This document shows positions 37,901 through 52,900 of a stretch of 64,000 nt of DNA, piece by piece (position 1 is the stretch's first letter; each line of letters begins with the position of its first letter). The position numbers and the translations under genes were made by a program. The notes below the pieces were generated by a model. It saw only the letters and a program-made list of their open reading frames with translations, was not told the DNA's origin and searched no databases. The DNA comes from Branchiostoma belcheri (lineage: Eukaryota > Chordata > Leptocardii > Amphioxiformes > Branchiostomatidae). Where the stretch lies: the NCBI RefSeq assembly GCF_001625305.1, contig NW_017803849.1:121852-185851 (forward strand), written 5' to 3'.

Positions 37901-40900
37901 GACCGGGGTCCATGGTAGTCCGTTGAAAAAACGTGACGAAAGGGTTTCGAGGGTCCAAGTTTGAGGTGACATTTCTAATAAACTGCCATTAAACATTAAC
38001 ATGGCTGAAGAGTGTAAGAGGTTGTGATTTTAGGGTGAAAATATCTTTTGGCTCCGAACATTACTTCCGGGTATCCTTGCGCGCCAAGTGTAATCCACCC
38101 GTTTGTCCTAGATTTCGCTTTGCGCCTTCCAAAGAGTGGATTTGCAAACCTTCGCGCCGTGGATGGTTTAAAAAATTTTAGTACTAGAATTTTTTTTATT
38201 TATTTATCTATTGTTTATTTCAGGCTCAATGGCCCATAGCACAGACATACAACATATTACTTTATAATTTACTCGAGTATAGTCAAGGTTTGGATCTTTC
38301 TGCCAGCATCAGTCATTTCTGCAGGAAAAATGTTTTCTATGGGATTATCGTACGCAAAAATTCGCAATTTTCTGCGTTAATTTTCGAGTGAAAATCCCCC
38401 AAACGTGTTGTTTGTGCTATGATCATTTAGAAAGAGTTCCACGACTTCATGCCTTCGGCAGATGATGTTAACATTTACGACTGACGAATTATAAATGTTT
38501 TTCATTTATTTTGAAAATAAGTTAGTTACTTACTACACTGTAACAAAGACAGCTATCATATCTATTTTTCTATAAATTATGCAAATGAACTGATTTGAAT
38601 AAGTTATTTTTACCTCATGTTACCTTTACTTAACCTGTAGCGATATCATCAGGTATAGGAAGTTGTATGCTAATCTACTTGTTGATTTGTTTAGATCCTG
38701 CAGCCGCCGTCGGCATTTGGCCTCTAAACAGACAACACGGAGCCAATGACACCAGCGGCAATGGATACCATGCTACGGCCGAGGGCGTACGGTTGGCCCC
38801 AGGGTTAAAGGGTGAAGCCTCGGGGTCTTATTCCATCTCTAGGTCCCAGGTATCCTTCCTACGCATCAACAGTGGAGTCTTCCGCGCCGCTCAGTCCTTC
38901 ACTGTTTTATTCAACATCTATCCAACTGGGGAGGGGGGCACACTGCTGTCTTTCCCTGATGGCCAAAATACGAATGTCCAACAGGCGAATTCTACCACTG
39001 TGATTTTCAAGTAAGTAAACGAACATTATTTTATTTTATTAGGCATAGATGTTAGCTATAGATATTTATCACATTTTTATTTCAAAAAAGTTTGAAAAAT
39101 AGCAAATCAACTACTTTTACACGTGATAAAGTTTGTCACACACTAACTTATTGAGCTGTTTCACAAAATCAATGATCGAGCAACTTTTCTGACTTGAATG
39201 AGAAACTAAATAAATTTGATAAACAATGAAGTTTTAGGTGCTAATGAAATGCTTTTCAGTGAGAAAATACAGTTAATTAATACTGCTAGGTTATACCGCT
39301 TACATTGTAAAGTGTGTAGAGTGAAAAAGATCCCACAGAAAAGCTCCAGACTTACACGAGAATCTCAAAGTCTTTTACCAAACCTCTCTATAACACATGC
39401 ATGTTGTAGCATTTACGAAAATCCATTAGAAACTAATGGTGTGCAACGATACAGTGAAATGATTGATCCTGACAATTAGCTTAATAGCTAAACAATCTTC
39501 GAGCTAAACATGATAGGCAAGACTTACTAGGCAAGACAACAGGTGATCTGGTCATTAAAAACTCATGCATACGTGGCCGGAAAAGAAGTCTTCCGAAAAA
39601 GAAGTGAGTTGTGCGTACAGTGCAAAAAAAAAAAAACGTTACACAAATTTGCATTCACGCATATTGAGGCATTCTTATATCACGTTCTGAGCTTCATCTT
39701 TTTTTTAAATTTATTTCAACATTCAAACAAAACAATACATTGAGGTGACGCACTCAAAAAAGAAAGAACTCATACAATGTATTTACGCCATCATTGGACG
39801 TAGAATAGTAATTACAATACAGGACAAGGAATATCAAATGGGTACGGTTCGATGTACAGGAACAGAATCAAATAATTAATTAAGATATTTTTTTTATAAA
39901 TTGTGAAATACATTAGTGAAGAATAAGTTTGAGATAAGTATAATGTGCGAGAGTGTTGGTATCAGATGACAGTAGAGGTAATCCTTTGAGTAACAGATAT
40001 ACAGAAGCATTTCGATAAATTATTGATATCTAAAATATTCATCTTTATTTGCAGCATCTTAACACAAACGTCTTCAGGTACGCCCGTGATCCTTCCTCTA
40101 GAAGCTTCCGTTTTGGCACTCCATTCCTGGAACTACTTGGGAGTATCTTACGACTACACCACGGGAGTTGCTATGATCTGGCATGAAGGTATTCCTGTGG
40201 CAAAATCAAACTTCGGGAGGTTGGCGCTATCAGCGCAGGGCGACTTGATCGTCGGGAACCTGAACACGAGCTCCGCGTTCGGCGGGAGGGTTTCGTGCCT
40301 GCAGGTGTACGGTACTGCCCTGAGTAAGGCGGAGGTGGAGAAGGCACGGGAGACATGTTACGGTAAGCACTTGACCATTATAATTTTACACGTTCCTTTC
40401 TTTTATGCTGTTAGTAGAAAATTCTTCAATCAGTGACTGTATTTATGTAAGGTAAATCACGTACCTCCAAATTGTTTGTGTTGACTGTACACCTTGATCA
40501 CGGAGTGACCTAGTCTCGCGAGAACACGAGACTAGGTCGAGACTTGTGTGGATCTTCTGCCCCCCCCCCCAATTTACCTTACAAAATACAGTCATTGATT
40601 GAAGAATTTTTACCAACTGTTAATTCTACATGACTGATGAACCTCTTCAACGATATTATAATGCTGAAGTCATATTTCCAAACCGAAGCCAGGCCGGGCA
40701 GTCTCATGGAAAAAAGAGTATGATATAAAAGCACACAAAAGATGAAAAAGTTAACAATTGGAACTATTGGCGTATATTATTGATATAAATTGTTGATTTT
40801 TCGTTAATCGGAACTGACTGGCACCCCTTGGTCGTGGTGTCCCTTGGTCCAAACGCCCAAATAGAACCTGTTTTGTTTGGGATCCAAATATCTTGCATTC

Positions 40901-43900
40901 GTACATACTTTAGTATAATTTGTAAGCAATGTCATCGATACCATATGGTGTGTCAAACTGTGAACCGTGTCATTTCCTTCATTACCAGGAGGTAACGTCG
41001 CTGTCGGTAAAACTGCGAACCAGAGCAGTAGTTTTGTGATGCCTAACCGGGACACCAGCGCAGGGCAGGCCGTGGACGGGTACCTCGGGACTACGGTGGA
41101 CCCCGGTAACGCCTGCACGCTCACGGCCCAGGACACCGAGCCGTGGTGGGTAGTAAACCTCGGTAACGCAACCTCCGTAGGAACTGTGCGCATCCTGAAT
41201 CGCGGGGACTGCTGTGGTAAGTACTGTCATATTTGTCCAAGCGGCCACCTCTATAAGCCGGCCACAACGACCGGTTTTTCTCGGTCCCGATTTCTCCCTA
41301 TAGACGTAACGAATTTGTCTGAACCGACCAAATGTCCAACACGACCGCGCCCGGCAGGATCACACATAGCGAAATCTCTGACTATGACTTATTCTAAATT
41401 ATGTGGCGCAAAACATTTTTTTATGATAACTAGTGAGAAATCTTGATGGAATCACCAGTTTGCCATTGACTTTGACAGCATGAAAGTCTTGGCGCATTAT
41501 GAAATGTCAATTTGAAAAAAAATGGGGCGGTCTATTATAAAATGGATGGATATTGTTCTGTGGTTTTCTTGTTCTTCGTCTTGTCTTTTCGCCATACGTC
41601 TTGTGTAAGAAGGCCACTTGTCTAAGAAACACACTTTTCCTCGGTCACCTGTGTAGTCGACCTGGATTGTTAAGCAGAATGGTCCCAGAACATCATATAG
41701 ATTTCAGCGCAAAACGCATGTTGTATGTACTGTGAATATCGTATGTTTCTTTCAGGAGAAAGATTGCAGAATTTCCAGGTGAGAGTTGGCGACTCACAGA
41801 ACTTCCAACTGAACCAAGCATGTGGAGCTATCTACACGGGGACGCCCTCTAGCGGAGAAAGGATAGAGCTGCATTGCCGGGAAGGCACAGTTGGACAGTA
41901 CGTGTCTGTACAAACCATCAAAACAACGGAACACCTGTCGCTGTGTGAAGTTGAAGTTTTCCCGGAAACAGGTGACGTATTTATTTATTTATTAATTCAT
42001 TAACTAATTAATTCATTCATTCATTCATCTATTTATGTCATTAATATATAGAGTTGCCTAGCTCAGCGATTGACACTACTTTATAGTGAGACCCTTATCT
42101 GGTCACATACGAAACAAAACATAACATGTAACAAATAATAATGTTATAACAATATTAATATTTGTAATAATAATAATAATAATAAAAATAATGAAAACCA
42201 CAATAATGATTGAAATAGATTTTGATAACAATAGTGAAAAAAGTCATTGTCCAGTCCTATCCAAATCCATTTAGCTGAATAGAGAAACCGGACACTTAAA
42301 GTGTATGTGATTAGAAAAAAGTGACATATTTTGTAATTGTTCAAACTATCATTTGATATAGATATTTGAGCTCGGTAAAGGGCGAAAATGTATGGACTTC
42401 AGCTGAGTAATATTCGGAATCAAATTTTGTATAGAACGTCTTCCTCTATCGATTTTGTTAAACCCACAAATTACTATCGTTAACCAGGTTACTATCGTTA
42501 ACCATATATCTATTATTTATCTATTTATTTATTTATTCAAAAATTGCAACGTGACAATACAAGGAGTGCACAAGGCAGCAAGTATGCTGATAGCGTGCAC
42601 ACCTACACAAATACAAACACTTCATGTAACATTGGGCGGAAAACAATAATGAACAGCTGTAATTGATACATGCGTTACAATATATCGAAAATACACTAGT
42701 ACTTATAGAAAGTATTTTAGCAGCAATTTGGCATTTAGTGTGACTCAGCTGGAAGAGACAAAGAATCTCTTGGTTTTAGCAATGAACGTGCGCAGCGCTT
42801 TTATGAGTTGTTTGTTTTAAAGTTATGAGGTGGAGAACCCTGGACACTCTATATCATCTTTAAACAGTTTAAATATTGATCACTAACCATTTACCATTAC
42901 CTTCTTGCCACCAAAGGCGTGAGCCCGTCTCTTGCTTGTTGCGAGACGACCCTGTTTGTGACGGAAAGAAAAAACGGCACTCTCTCCAGTCCCGACTTCG
43001 GCTCGGGCACATACCCTCCCAACAGTGCCTGTCGATGGCTTCTAACAGCTCCAGACAACGGCATCATAGTTCTAAGCATAGTCGTAATGGACTTGCAAGA
43101 CGACGTCGGCTGTACGTCGGATTCTGTTGTAGTCTACGATGGACCTACGTCTTCGTACCCAGTCCTCGGACGCTTCTGTGGCACCTCTGAGTTCGTCGTC
43201 ATGTCTGGAAGTCAGATGTTTGTGGAGTTCGTGTCTGATGGAGAAACGGAAAGTTTCGGCTTCATGGCGACATACACTGCTGTTAGTTTGGGTATGTTTG
43301 ATTACTCCTGCCATTTATTTCTTTACTTCTGTCATCTTTATACAGGGTGGCCCATGAAGTGATTACACATCTTTTCAATGGGGCCCTGTTTTACACAACA
43401 AAACACAACAGTCACGTGCAAACAGTAAAATAGGGATACAATAAATAATGATAATGGAAATAAAAATTAAGAAAAACAGTAACTCACCAATAAAATTGAT
43501 AAATAATGATAATAACAAAAAGTACAAATTGTCCAGTCCAGTCATTGTCCAGTTCAAATTGTCTCCATTTCATTTCCATTCCTCTGCCATCCATTGTAAT
43601 GTATGTTTCAATGTGTCAGGTATGTAAGAGCTTGGTAAGCTTATTACACTGAACTGCTCACCGGAATTAAAATGTCAGTCAATATTTTTTACAATTATAA
43701 AGCTTTGTTAGCTCAGTGCAATGAAAAAAAAGAGGTTTCTTGCTATGTTCAACCGCTATTTTTTTGTCAAATATCGTGACCATATAGCAAGTCCAGAACA
43801 CGAGGCATCAAAATCAGAAGTCCTGTTTGAAGACCGTGGAAAGTCACTAGGATATCCATAATCTAATCATTTCTTACTTTTTCCTAGACCCTACAAACAT

Positions 43901-46900
43901 AGTAAATATTATCAAGATCCGTCCACAGCTTATAGTTATAAGTTAAAGATTATACTGTTCACAGATACACAGACACACTCAGAAGCATAACCTACTTAGC
44001 GAAGGTAGATGCCAATAGTAAAACGTGTAGCTATTGTTTGGTGACAGACTGTCTTTGTTTTCGAATAGCTATGTGCTTTAACCACAACCATTTATTTTTC
44101 ACGAGCCGTGTTTCGATGAACGTCTGTCATCTTTATCAGGGCAATTCTGACTGGCTTGCTGAGCACTGACGCTAGATGTTATTTGGTGTATAGTGCACTA
44201 AGGTTTTACATGGTTCACAGTGCACCTAAGCTAGTTTTTACTGTTAACAATGCATTTCCGGACGTAGTGCAATTGTGACATACATAAATAGGTATTGTGA
44301 CATACATAGCCAGTCAGAATTGCCCTGATGAAGATGACAGACCGTCATCGAAACGTCGTTTGTGAAAACTAATTAGTTGTCATCAAAGAACTTTGCTATT
44401 CATTCGTTTGCAACCTGATGAAGTTATTTACGGATGTCTTTATTTCCCTTACAGATGAGAACATCGCCTTGGGAAAGTCCGCTTCTCATATCGCTGACTT
44501 GAGCGTGGATCACGTTCCCGAGAAGGCTGTTGACGGTGACCTAACAACCTGCTCCTTAACAACCAATCAGCATGAACCGTGGTGGAAGCTGGATATGGGC
44601 GTGGCTTACTCGGTGACCAAAGTACGTTTGTACACCAATGCAAACGACACTATAATCGGTAAGTAGCAGGAGCATCATAACTTTTCCAAGAACGAAATTT
44701 ATAATCCCTAAAACCTATGATCTTGACCAGTTTATGTTTTCAGTGTGCAATTATTACAAAATTGTCACCCTCCCCTACTATTACGTTATGCCAGATTAGT
44801 TGAAGAACCTACCAAAATGTTTAATTTATTTTAGAACGCTTTTTTTGTGTTTTGCTGATATGTTAGTCAATAGATGGTAGCATTCACAAAATACAGCACG
44901 TCAATACATTTTCGTCTTCCAAGCAATATGACCATGTATTGTTGCTATATTACTACGTTATTTTTCTTTCGTTGTATTATTTGTCATGTACGATTTGTAC
45001 TTGTTCATGAATGTTTATTTATTCCGGTTGACCTTTGTTTAATTGATCATATTTAATTATTATAATATTATGACATTTTATCTCGAGGTTATTACCCCAT
45101 CCCCAGGAATCTTTGAATCTTTAATAAAAAATAAACAAACGTGACTACCTAAAACATTCTCGTTTTGCAGGAGAAATGAACAACTTCAACGTGCGTATTG
45201 GAGATAATACAGACATGTCCCAGAATGCCGTGTGTGGTCAAGTGTGGACAGATGGGCCTCTGAACGAGAACATCATCGAGATCTCCTGTGGAGACGCCGT
45301 CTTGGGCCGTTACGTCTCCGTTCAGATAGAAGGGCGAGCTGACTACCTCAGGCTTTGTGAGGTCGAAGTCTACTTGGGACGAGGTACTACATTTCATTCT
45401 CACTAAGAAGCAAGTTTAAACTGTAACTTCAAGCACAAAAAATGTATTTGCCCAAATCTACGACTGTACAACTCCAGTCTTGTCAAGAAATGGGCAATCG
45501 ACCGCTTCTGTGACGTCACATTATGCAGATGACAAACCTGACTCGGTGAGCAAAGGACCATATGTTGCAGAAAGTCTGTGGCGCCCCCCGTCTTTGGTTG
45601 TAATGCCCATGTAGATTACCTCTTTGATACCTCGTGCTCATTCCTGGAAGTTCCGGTTTAAACTTTCTTCTCAGTCTTCTATTAACACAGATGAACTTTC
45701 AAGTCAAAATTTCATTATCAGAAATATCATTAATTTCATTATTTCATTACCGGAAAGCATTACAACGAATCTGTCGATACTGCAATTTAGATTAAAGATG
45801 AACATCATTTTGTAGTAGAATGTAATTTTTATAGAAAGAAAAACTTTACAGAACAATATCATCAATGTTTCTCTACTTAATATACACTATAAGTAGTACA
45901 GACGAATTCTCATTTGTAATGAGCTTAGACAAACCGCTGATCTTAAAACTTGTCTGTTCTTATTTTTCAACCATCATAGAGAAGCGAAGAGTCCAGTTTA
46001 CTTAATAGACTGTATTGCTAGTGATAGCTTCATCATGTGTATGTACAATGCATATAATGTACATACATTAGAAATTCTTTTCCTGTGACCTGAAGTTAAC
46101 CCTGTTGGTATGAATGTACAATAAAGGTCTTCTTTCAGATCCTCCTTTATCTATCCAATCATCCTACCTGTAAGAATAATCAAAGTAATAAGTGATTGCC
46201 AGACATCGGATTGCAATATTGCAATAATACTTCACAGTGACATTTGTGCTACATTTTGATATCTTAATCATTATTTCTTTTCAGAAGAACCGTCCCCTGT
46301 CTATGAATGCAGTGAGACATCTGTGTACATAGTGTCTGGAGATTCCGGCCTCCTGTTTAAGTCAAGGAACCTGACAGATCAAAACAGCGACGGCGTTGGT
46401 CCAGTTTATTCTGTCAACCAGAACTGCAGTTGGCTCATCTCAGCCCAAAATGGCGGCCTCCTCACCCTCACATTCACGACCTTTGACCTCCCCGATAGTG
46501 CCGGGTGCACAGACGGATATCTGGCCGTGTATGACGGCGCGAACTCCCAGGCTCCTTTGCTTGGGAGATTCTGTGGTAGTGCCTTGTCTCCACCAGTGAT
46601 CAGTTCGGGCACCATGTTTGTCCAGTTTGTCACGTATGGACGCCACATGTCAACTTTTAGCGCAACATTTGCTGTGGGAAAATCAAGTAAGAAAATTTCC
46701 TCATGTTACGTCTGTACTTTTGCATTTGTTTGGTTGCCTTCGCCAAGAAGGTTATGTTTTCAGAGGCGTTCATGTATGTGTGTGTGTCCGTCTGTGGACA
46801 CGAAAACTTGAAAAGGCTTAAATGGATTGTCTTGATACTTGGTACGTGGGTAGGTCTTGATAAGGCCTCAAAATGATTAGATTTTGGACTCCCTAGCGGC

Positions 46901-49900
46901 TTGTTATGGTACTGCAGCTGAGCTTCCGGTTTTGATATCTCATGATCTAGACATGCTAGGGTAACAAAATTTGGGTGGTAGGTAGCTGTGGAAGAACTGT
47001 CGTGAGGCTTGTTCTGGAACTGCAGGACTATCTATATGTCGTCAATACTACATTTTATCACTGTTGGAAAGGTCCATGTCTAGGACTAAAATTTTCTTTC
47101 TACACGAGAAAAATGTTATTCAAGCAACTGGATAGATTTTAAGAACTGCCAGACGCTTTGAGTAGCATCCACTACTTTTCAGCAGTGGGAATAAAACAAT
47201 TTCCTTGTGTATATCTCAATACCTAAATGTCAAACCTTCATCGACGTATATCTTGTTTCTGTTTGCATATACAAAACAAGTTTAATAAGAAAAGATGTCA
47301 GATGGCCCCAAATCCAAGCATTGTTTTATCAAATCAAGCATTTAATACAAATTTTAAAGCCTCTTTTAAAGTCATAGTTTCTTGGGTAATGTTTCTAAAC
47401 GACAAACATCGTTAAATCACCGAAAATATAACCTCGTAGTCGTAGGTGTAATCTATTCATCATTCTGCCAAACATAGTACCGGTTGAACCTATGTGCAGA
47501 ATTTTGCTAGACCCATACCAGCTATATAGTAATCTTATTATCTGCCATGCATTGTACCTGCTACGGTTGTTGTGCAATAAACGTTGACTTGACGTTCACA
47601 GGAAACCTCGCACTGACGAAGTCCGCCGAGCAGAGCACGACCCGTGTGCGGGGAGGGGCATCTCTGTCTGCCGGGCTGGCGGTGGACGGGAACACTGAGA
47701 CCGGCGCTCCTGCTGTCTGCGCGGGGACGGACGTCACGGACCAGCCCTGGTGGCGGGTGGACCTTGGCGGGGTCTACCTAGTACAGAAAGTCCGCTTGTT
47801 TGGCAGTTTGGGTAAGTTATGATGATTTTTTATTCAAACATGTAATCATGTGGCGACGGCACACTTAAGTTTTTTCAACTTATTTTCATGCCGCCATGCA
47901 CCAACTCAGTGGACCATACAACACCCTTTTTCACCTGAGTAGAGAGAGCAAAGTGCCTTTGCCAAGGGCACAAGATCGGTGGCATGACAGGATTCGAACT
48001 CGGGGCATCTTGATTCCTACAAGCAAAGACTCTACCGTTACGTCACTATTTGTGATATACATATGTACTGAGACATGTTAATAGAAATGCAGCTTTTTAT
48101 AGGCTGGAAAGGTTTAGAAAGCTTGGGAACTTTTTTGCGACTACTTTAAATGATTTAGCTCTTTCTGTGCTCTATTGAGGACAATGGCAAATACAGCGTA
48201 TAGCAACGTACTGCTCGAATCTTAGTGGGTCGATACACAGGGGAAGAATCACCACATTAAGGCCACAACATGTAAATTTCATGGATGGCACCCTCCGCAG
48301 ACTCCAAATCTATTGCAAAAAAAGACAAGGCGGGCCGAAAAAAAAAACAAGGTTCCTGCATCTTAAAATTTTGACTCAATCATAGTACAAATGGTTTTTG
48401 ATTCAATGGGAACATCACTGCATCAAAGTAACAAGCAAAACATTAAATCAGAGCCTTTTCTTGTCTCCTCTCTTTATAGTTATCTGCCATCTACCTTTTG
48501 ACATTGCAACAGACATCTTTGCCCATTTTGGGCATAGTGGCCACTGTAAGAAGGCAACAAAATATCAATTTTTTTTTCAAAATCAGGTCAAAATTAATGC
48601 GCACGCTGATGTCATCCATAAAAATCACTTGCTGTGGCCTAATGACATTTCGTTGTCTCTTTTTTTTTTAAAGATGGGACTCTCCAGGACGTGCGGGTTC
48701 GTGTAGGGACAAGTCTTGGCGTCCAGGAAAACACGATTTGTGGATCCACTTTCTCCGACGTGCAGGATAACGGGAATATACTGGAGCTGGACTGTGGCCT
48801 CGCTATTGTAGGACGTTACGTCACCGTGCAAATCCCGGCTGCTGCGCGGAGTCTACATCTGTGTGAAGTTCAGGTCTTCCCACCTCCAGGTATGCACATT
48901 GCTTCTTACGTTTCTACACCTTGGCTCAATGTGTATCATACCATGTGGAGACAAATAAACAAATAAATAACCAAATTACACTTTCAAACACAATGAGGTA
49001 TTTTAAGTGCGGCCATGTAAATTGAGTTTAAGCACAGTTTTTGCACTTTTTTTCTTGTTTTTATGTTGTTCTTTTCAGCACCATCACCCCACTGGCCGCA
49101 CTTTGCCGTGCACCCAGCACCCTGGTCGTGACGCCCCAGTGAGGGGTTTTGACCAGTATTACATAGAAGTAGAAGTAGAAGGAATTGGACCCAAATTTTC
49201 GACTGTACAACTCCAGTTTGTGTCAAGTCCGTGGCGCCCCCGTTATCTAACATGAAGTTTCTATACCTTGGCTCAATATGTACCATATCATATAGAGACA
49301 AATAAATAAGCAGATTCCAAATTACGATTTCCAACACAAGAAATTGGATCCAAAATTTTTGACTCTACAACTTTAGTCTTTGTCAAGTTTGTGGCGCCCC
49401 CGTTATCTAACATAAAGTTAGATAGAAACAGTGCGTAGATTGATCATATTCATTCATTCATTCATTCATTCATTGACTAAAACTGGAGTTATACAGTCAA
49501 ATGTCCAATTTTGGGATCAGGATTACAATTTAAACTTGCTTTATAATGATTTCACCAACAATCGTGTTGTTTAATGTTTAGCTTAAGAAGTGGATTTTTA
49601 TAGGCTTTATAGCCTCTTTATTCGACTATTATGTATGTATGTAAAAATGAACTTTCAATATAAGATTGAATATGCAGCTTGCACTAAATATGAATCAAAA
49701 TCTCTTCCTGTAACTTACAATTATCTTAGTAGTCTTCTATAATGAAAATAGTCAAATTGCAAATCTGATGCTATTGTTTGGTATTGCAGAGCTTGATGCG
49801 GGTTTTATAAGTGAAATGGGGCCTGACGTGGTTGAGTCGTCCGGTACACCGCTGGTTAGTGCCAACGGCGCGGAGAACACACTGGACGGCAACACGGCTA

Positions 49901-52900
49901 CCTACTGGGCTCCATCCCCGGCCGGCGGGTCCCACGGCACCGTACTGTACGACCTGCGCCAGCCGTACTGGGTCTACTACATCAGGGTAATGCATATATT
50001 GGTTTATTTCGCAAATACAATAAACAGTACAATTGGCATGTTTCACCTCCCAGCCACTGGCTGAATTGCGTGCACATATTACATATCACTTATTAAAACC
50101 ATAATGCCGCGACTATTTAAAACCCTAGCTTATTTTCTTTTAAAAACTAGTAAAGTACATGTATATACAAGGACACTAAATACAAGGACACTAAATACAA
50201 CCTGTACGCACAGAAGGACTGTACGGATATCCTACTATACAGAGTTGTTCAACAGTGTGACAAAGTATGGGATTGAGCTCCTTTTACAACGGTCGGTTCT
50301 TGCTGGCAATTGGTCAATCTTTCTGTTCTGTCTGGTCACCCTGCCGCTAATGTTACCTCTAAGTTCAGGCAACCAGTGACTGTACAGATCGGAGTTGTAC
50401 CTTCTTGGTGAACCTAGCACACAGAGCGACTCTACGGCCTTCAAGTGTTTGGAGTTTCAGCAGAGTAATTACTCTGAATTAATTCACCAGTTTCCCATCC
50501 CCAGAATGCTTAGCGAAAACAGGGGGTCTAACCTCATTTGCATAGGACAGGAAGGAATCGGAATGATCCTGGCGACGTTAAACAACTTGCTTTTCACTGT
50601 GTTTTGAGGTGTTGGGGCATTTTATGCTCAACATTAATTAAATTACTATAGGTCGAATCTGACAACAAATAGAGAATGAAGTTTATGTGTTCTTTTCAAC
50701 ATGGAACATGTGGTTTCTAACGTTACAGCGTCATATAGCGTTACCACTATACGTTACAAACAATTTATTCAAAAAAATTCATTCTCTGTGCCCCAACACC
50801 TCAAAACACACTGAAAAACAAGCTGTTTAACGTCAACAGGATCATTCCGATGCCTTCCTGTCCTATGCAAATGAGGTTAGACTTCCCTGTTTTCTGGTGA
50901 ATAAATAAAAGACCGTCATTGTACATTTTTGCTCAATTGCGAACTAAGTACAGGTCACGGCAAATAGCGATGGTAGACTAATATATATCAATAGTAGTAA
51001 AACTACATGCACGTACATTTATACAGGTTTTGCTTCTTCTCGCTTTTCAAGATAGTTGTAACTGTAAGAACAGATTAAGCTTCTAGTGCGAGGGTTATCG
51101 AGTTTTATGAGGAAAATAATTTTTTTTTCTTTTGTACCTAAAGTTCTAAAACTAGGGAGACAATCTTGTAAACAATTGAAGAGAATCTCTCATTATAATA
51201 CAGAGTACAGTCCACAATAAAATGACTCTCGTCTTCAATCTCATTTAGGTTACAGTAATGACAAATTCTTTGTTGCAGAGGAATGTGGTCGTGTCTACCC
51301 TTTTCAACAAAAAGTTGGTGTGAGCTAATCCGAAGTCTTGTAGTGGCTATTCTGTGTCGCATGTTTTCCATCTTTAAATAGTTTTCCTCGTTGTATGAAG
51401 TTTTAAGTAATCTGTATATTCGTAGTTTGTTGTTGTTAGGCAACAGCAAGTAAATTTTATGGATGACATCCTCCGTAGATTCCAAATCTAATGCGAGCGG
51501 GCGAAAAAAACAAGGTTCCTACAATTTTACTTTTTTTTATACAATTTTACAATTTCACAAGTTTTACTTTGATTCGGTAGGAACATTACATATACACAGC
51601 CAGCATCACACATCACTGCCTCAAGGTAAGTAAGAAACAAAACAAAACATTAAATCAGAGCGCCTTTTCTTGTCTCCTCTCTTCATAGTTATCTGCCATT
51701 CACCTTCCAGCATGGCAACAGACATATTTGCCCATTTCCGGCATGTTGATCACTGTCAGAAGGCAGCAATTTGTTTTTTTCAAAATCAGGCGAAAATCAA
51801 TGCGCACGGTAATGTCATCCATGAAAAGTACTTGCTGTGGCCTTACGAATTTCTGCTGTAAAATTTTGGAAATACTTGTCCTCTACAGGTAATCAACTTT
51901 GGCGACGGGGCTCATTACGTCACTTCCTTTATCCTGGAATCGTCTGAAACTGGTCAGGACTACACGACCGCTGCAAACTTCACATTTACCCAGGATGCTC
52001 CTGTGGGTGTATTTGATGGGTTTTTCGCCAGAGGGCGCTATTGGAGGTTTACTGTGACTGGTGTCGTGGGTGGGAGTGAACCATGGGTGGCAGGAATACA
52101 ACTTTATGGTACCCCAGGTAAGAATTATGGTTACTGCTTTCTTAGTCACAATCAAGTTTATCAATTAGGCCATGTCGATTTGATGATATGGATGGCATGG
52201 TCTGGAAACCCAAAAACTGACGCGAGCGTGCGAATAAAAAAAGTTTGGCAACAAAATTGCCTTTATCATAAAATCTACGTGGTCATGCAGACTGAACGAA
52301 TGAATAATGACAAGTGACACATTGCATGGCAAATAATCTACTCTTCAAATTCATTTCTTTACATTTTCGTTTTTTTTTGGTTTGATTTTGGCATACTATC
52401 GTTTTCTAATATTTTTCGACAACTTACGGTATATATTTGCTCATTTTGCAATTGTTTTGTACGATTTACAGTATGGTTGAAACCTTATTTTTGGAAACGG
52501 CCGAAAATTCATGCGCGCGCGGATGCCATCCATATAGTCAAATCAACATGGCCGTACATCCAGAAATGATTATCCAAGGAATGACAAATTCTTTCTTGTA
52601 CTTAATTTTAAATATATATTGTTTTATTAATTTATTGCCTAACTTCGTTTATACAATTGATCTAAAAACGTCCCAAAAATGACTTTTTTTTTCAATTTCG
52701 AAATTTTACAAAAACAGGCAATCTTTAACGGTCCGCTACAGCTCACTGCAAAAACATTTGGAGCAAAAATTTATATCATTTTGTTTGTTAATATATGGAT
52801 AATAACATATGTTAGACACAATAAAATATGTGTTACTTTCTGTGAGATACAGAAGGTCATAGATGGTCTAATTTGGGCGAGACCAATGCCTTCACAAGGT

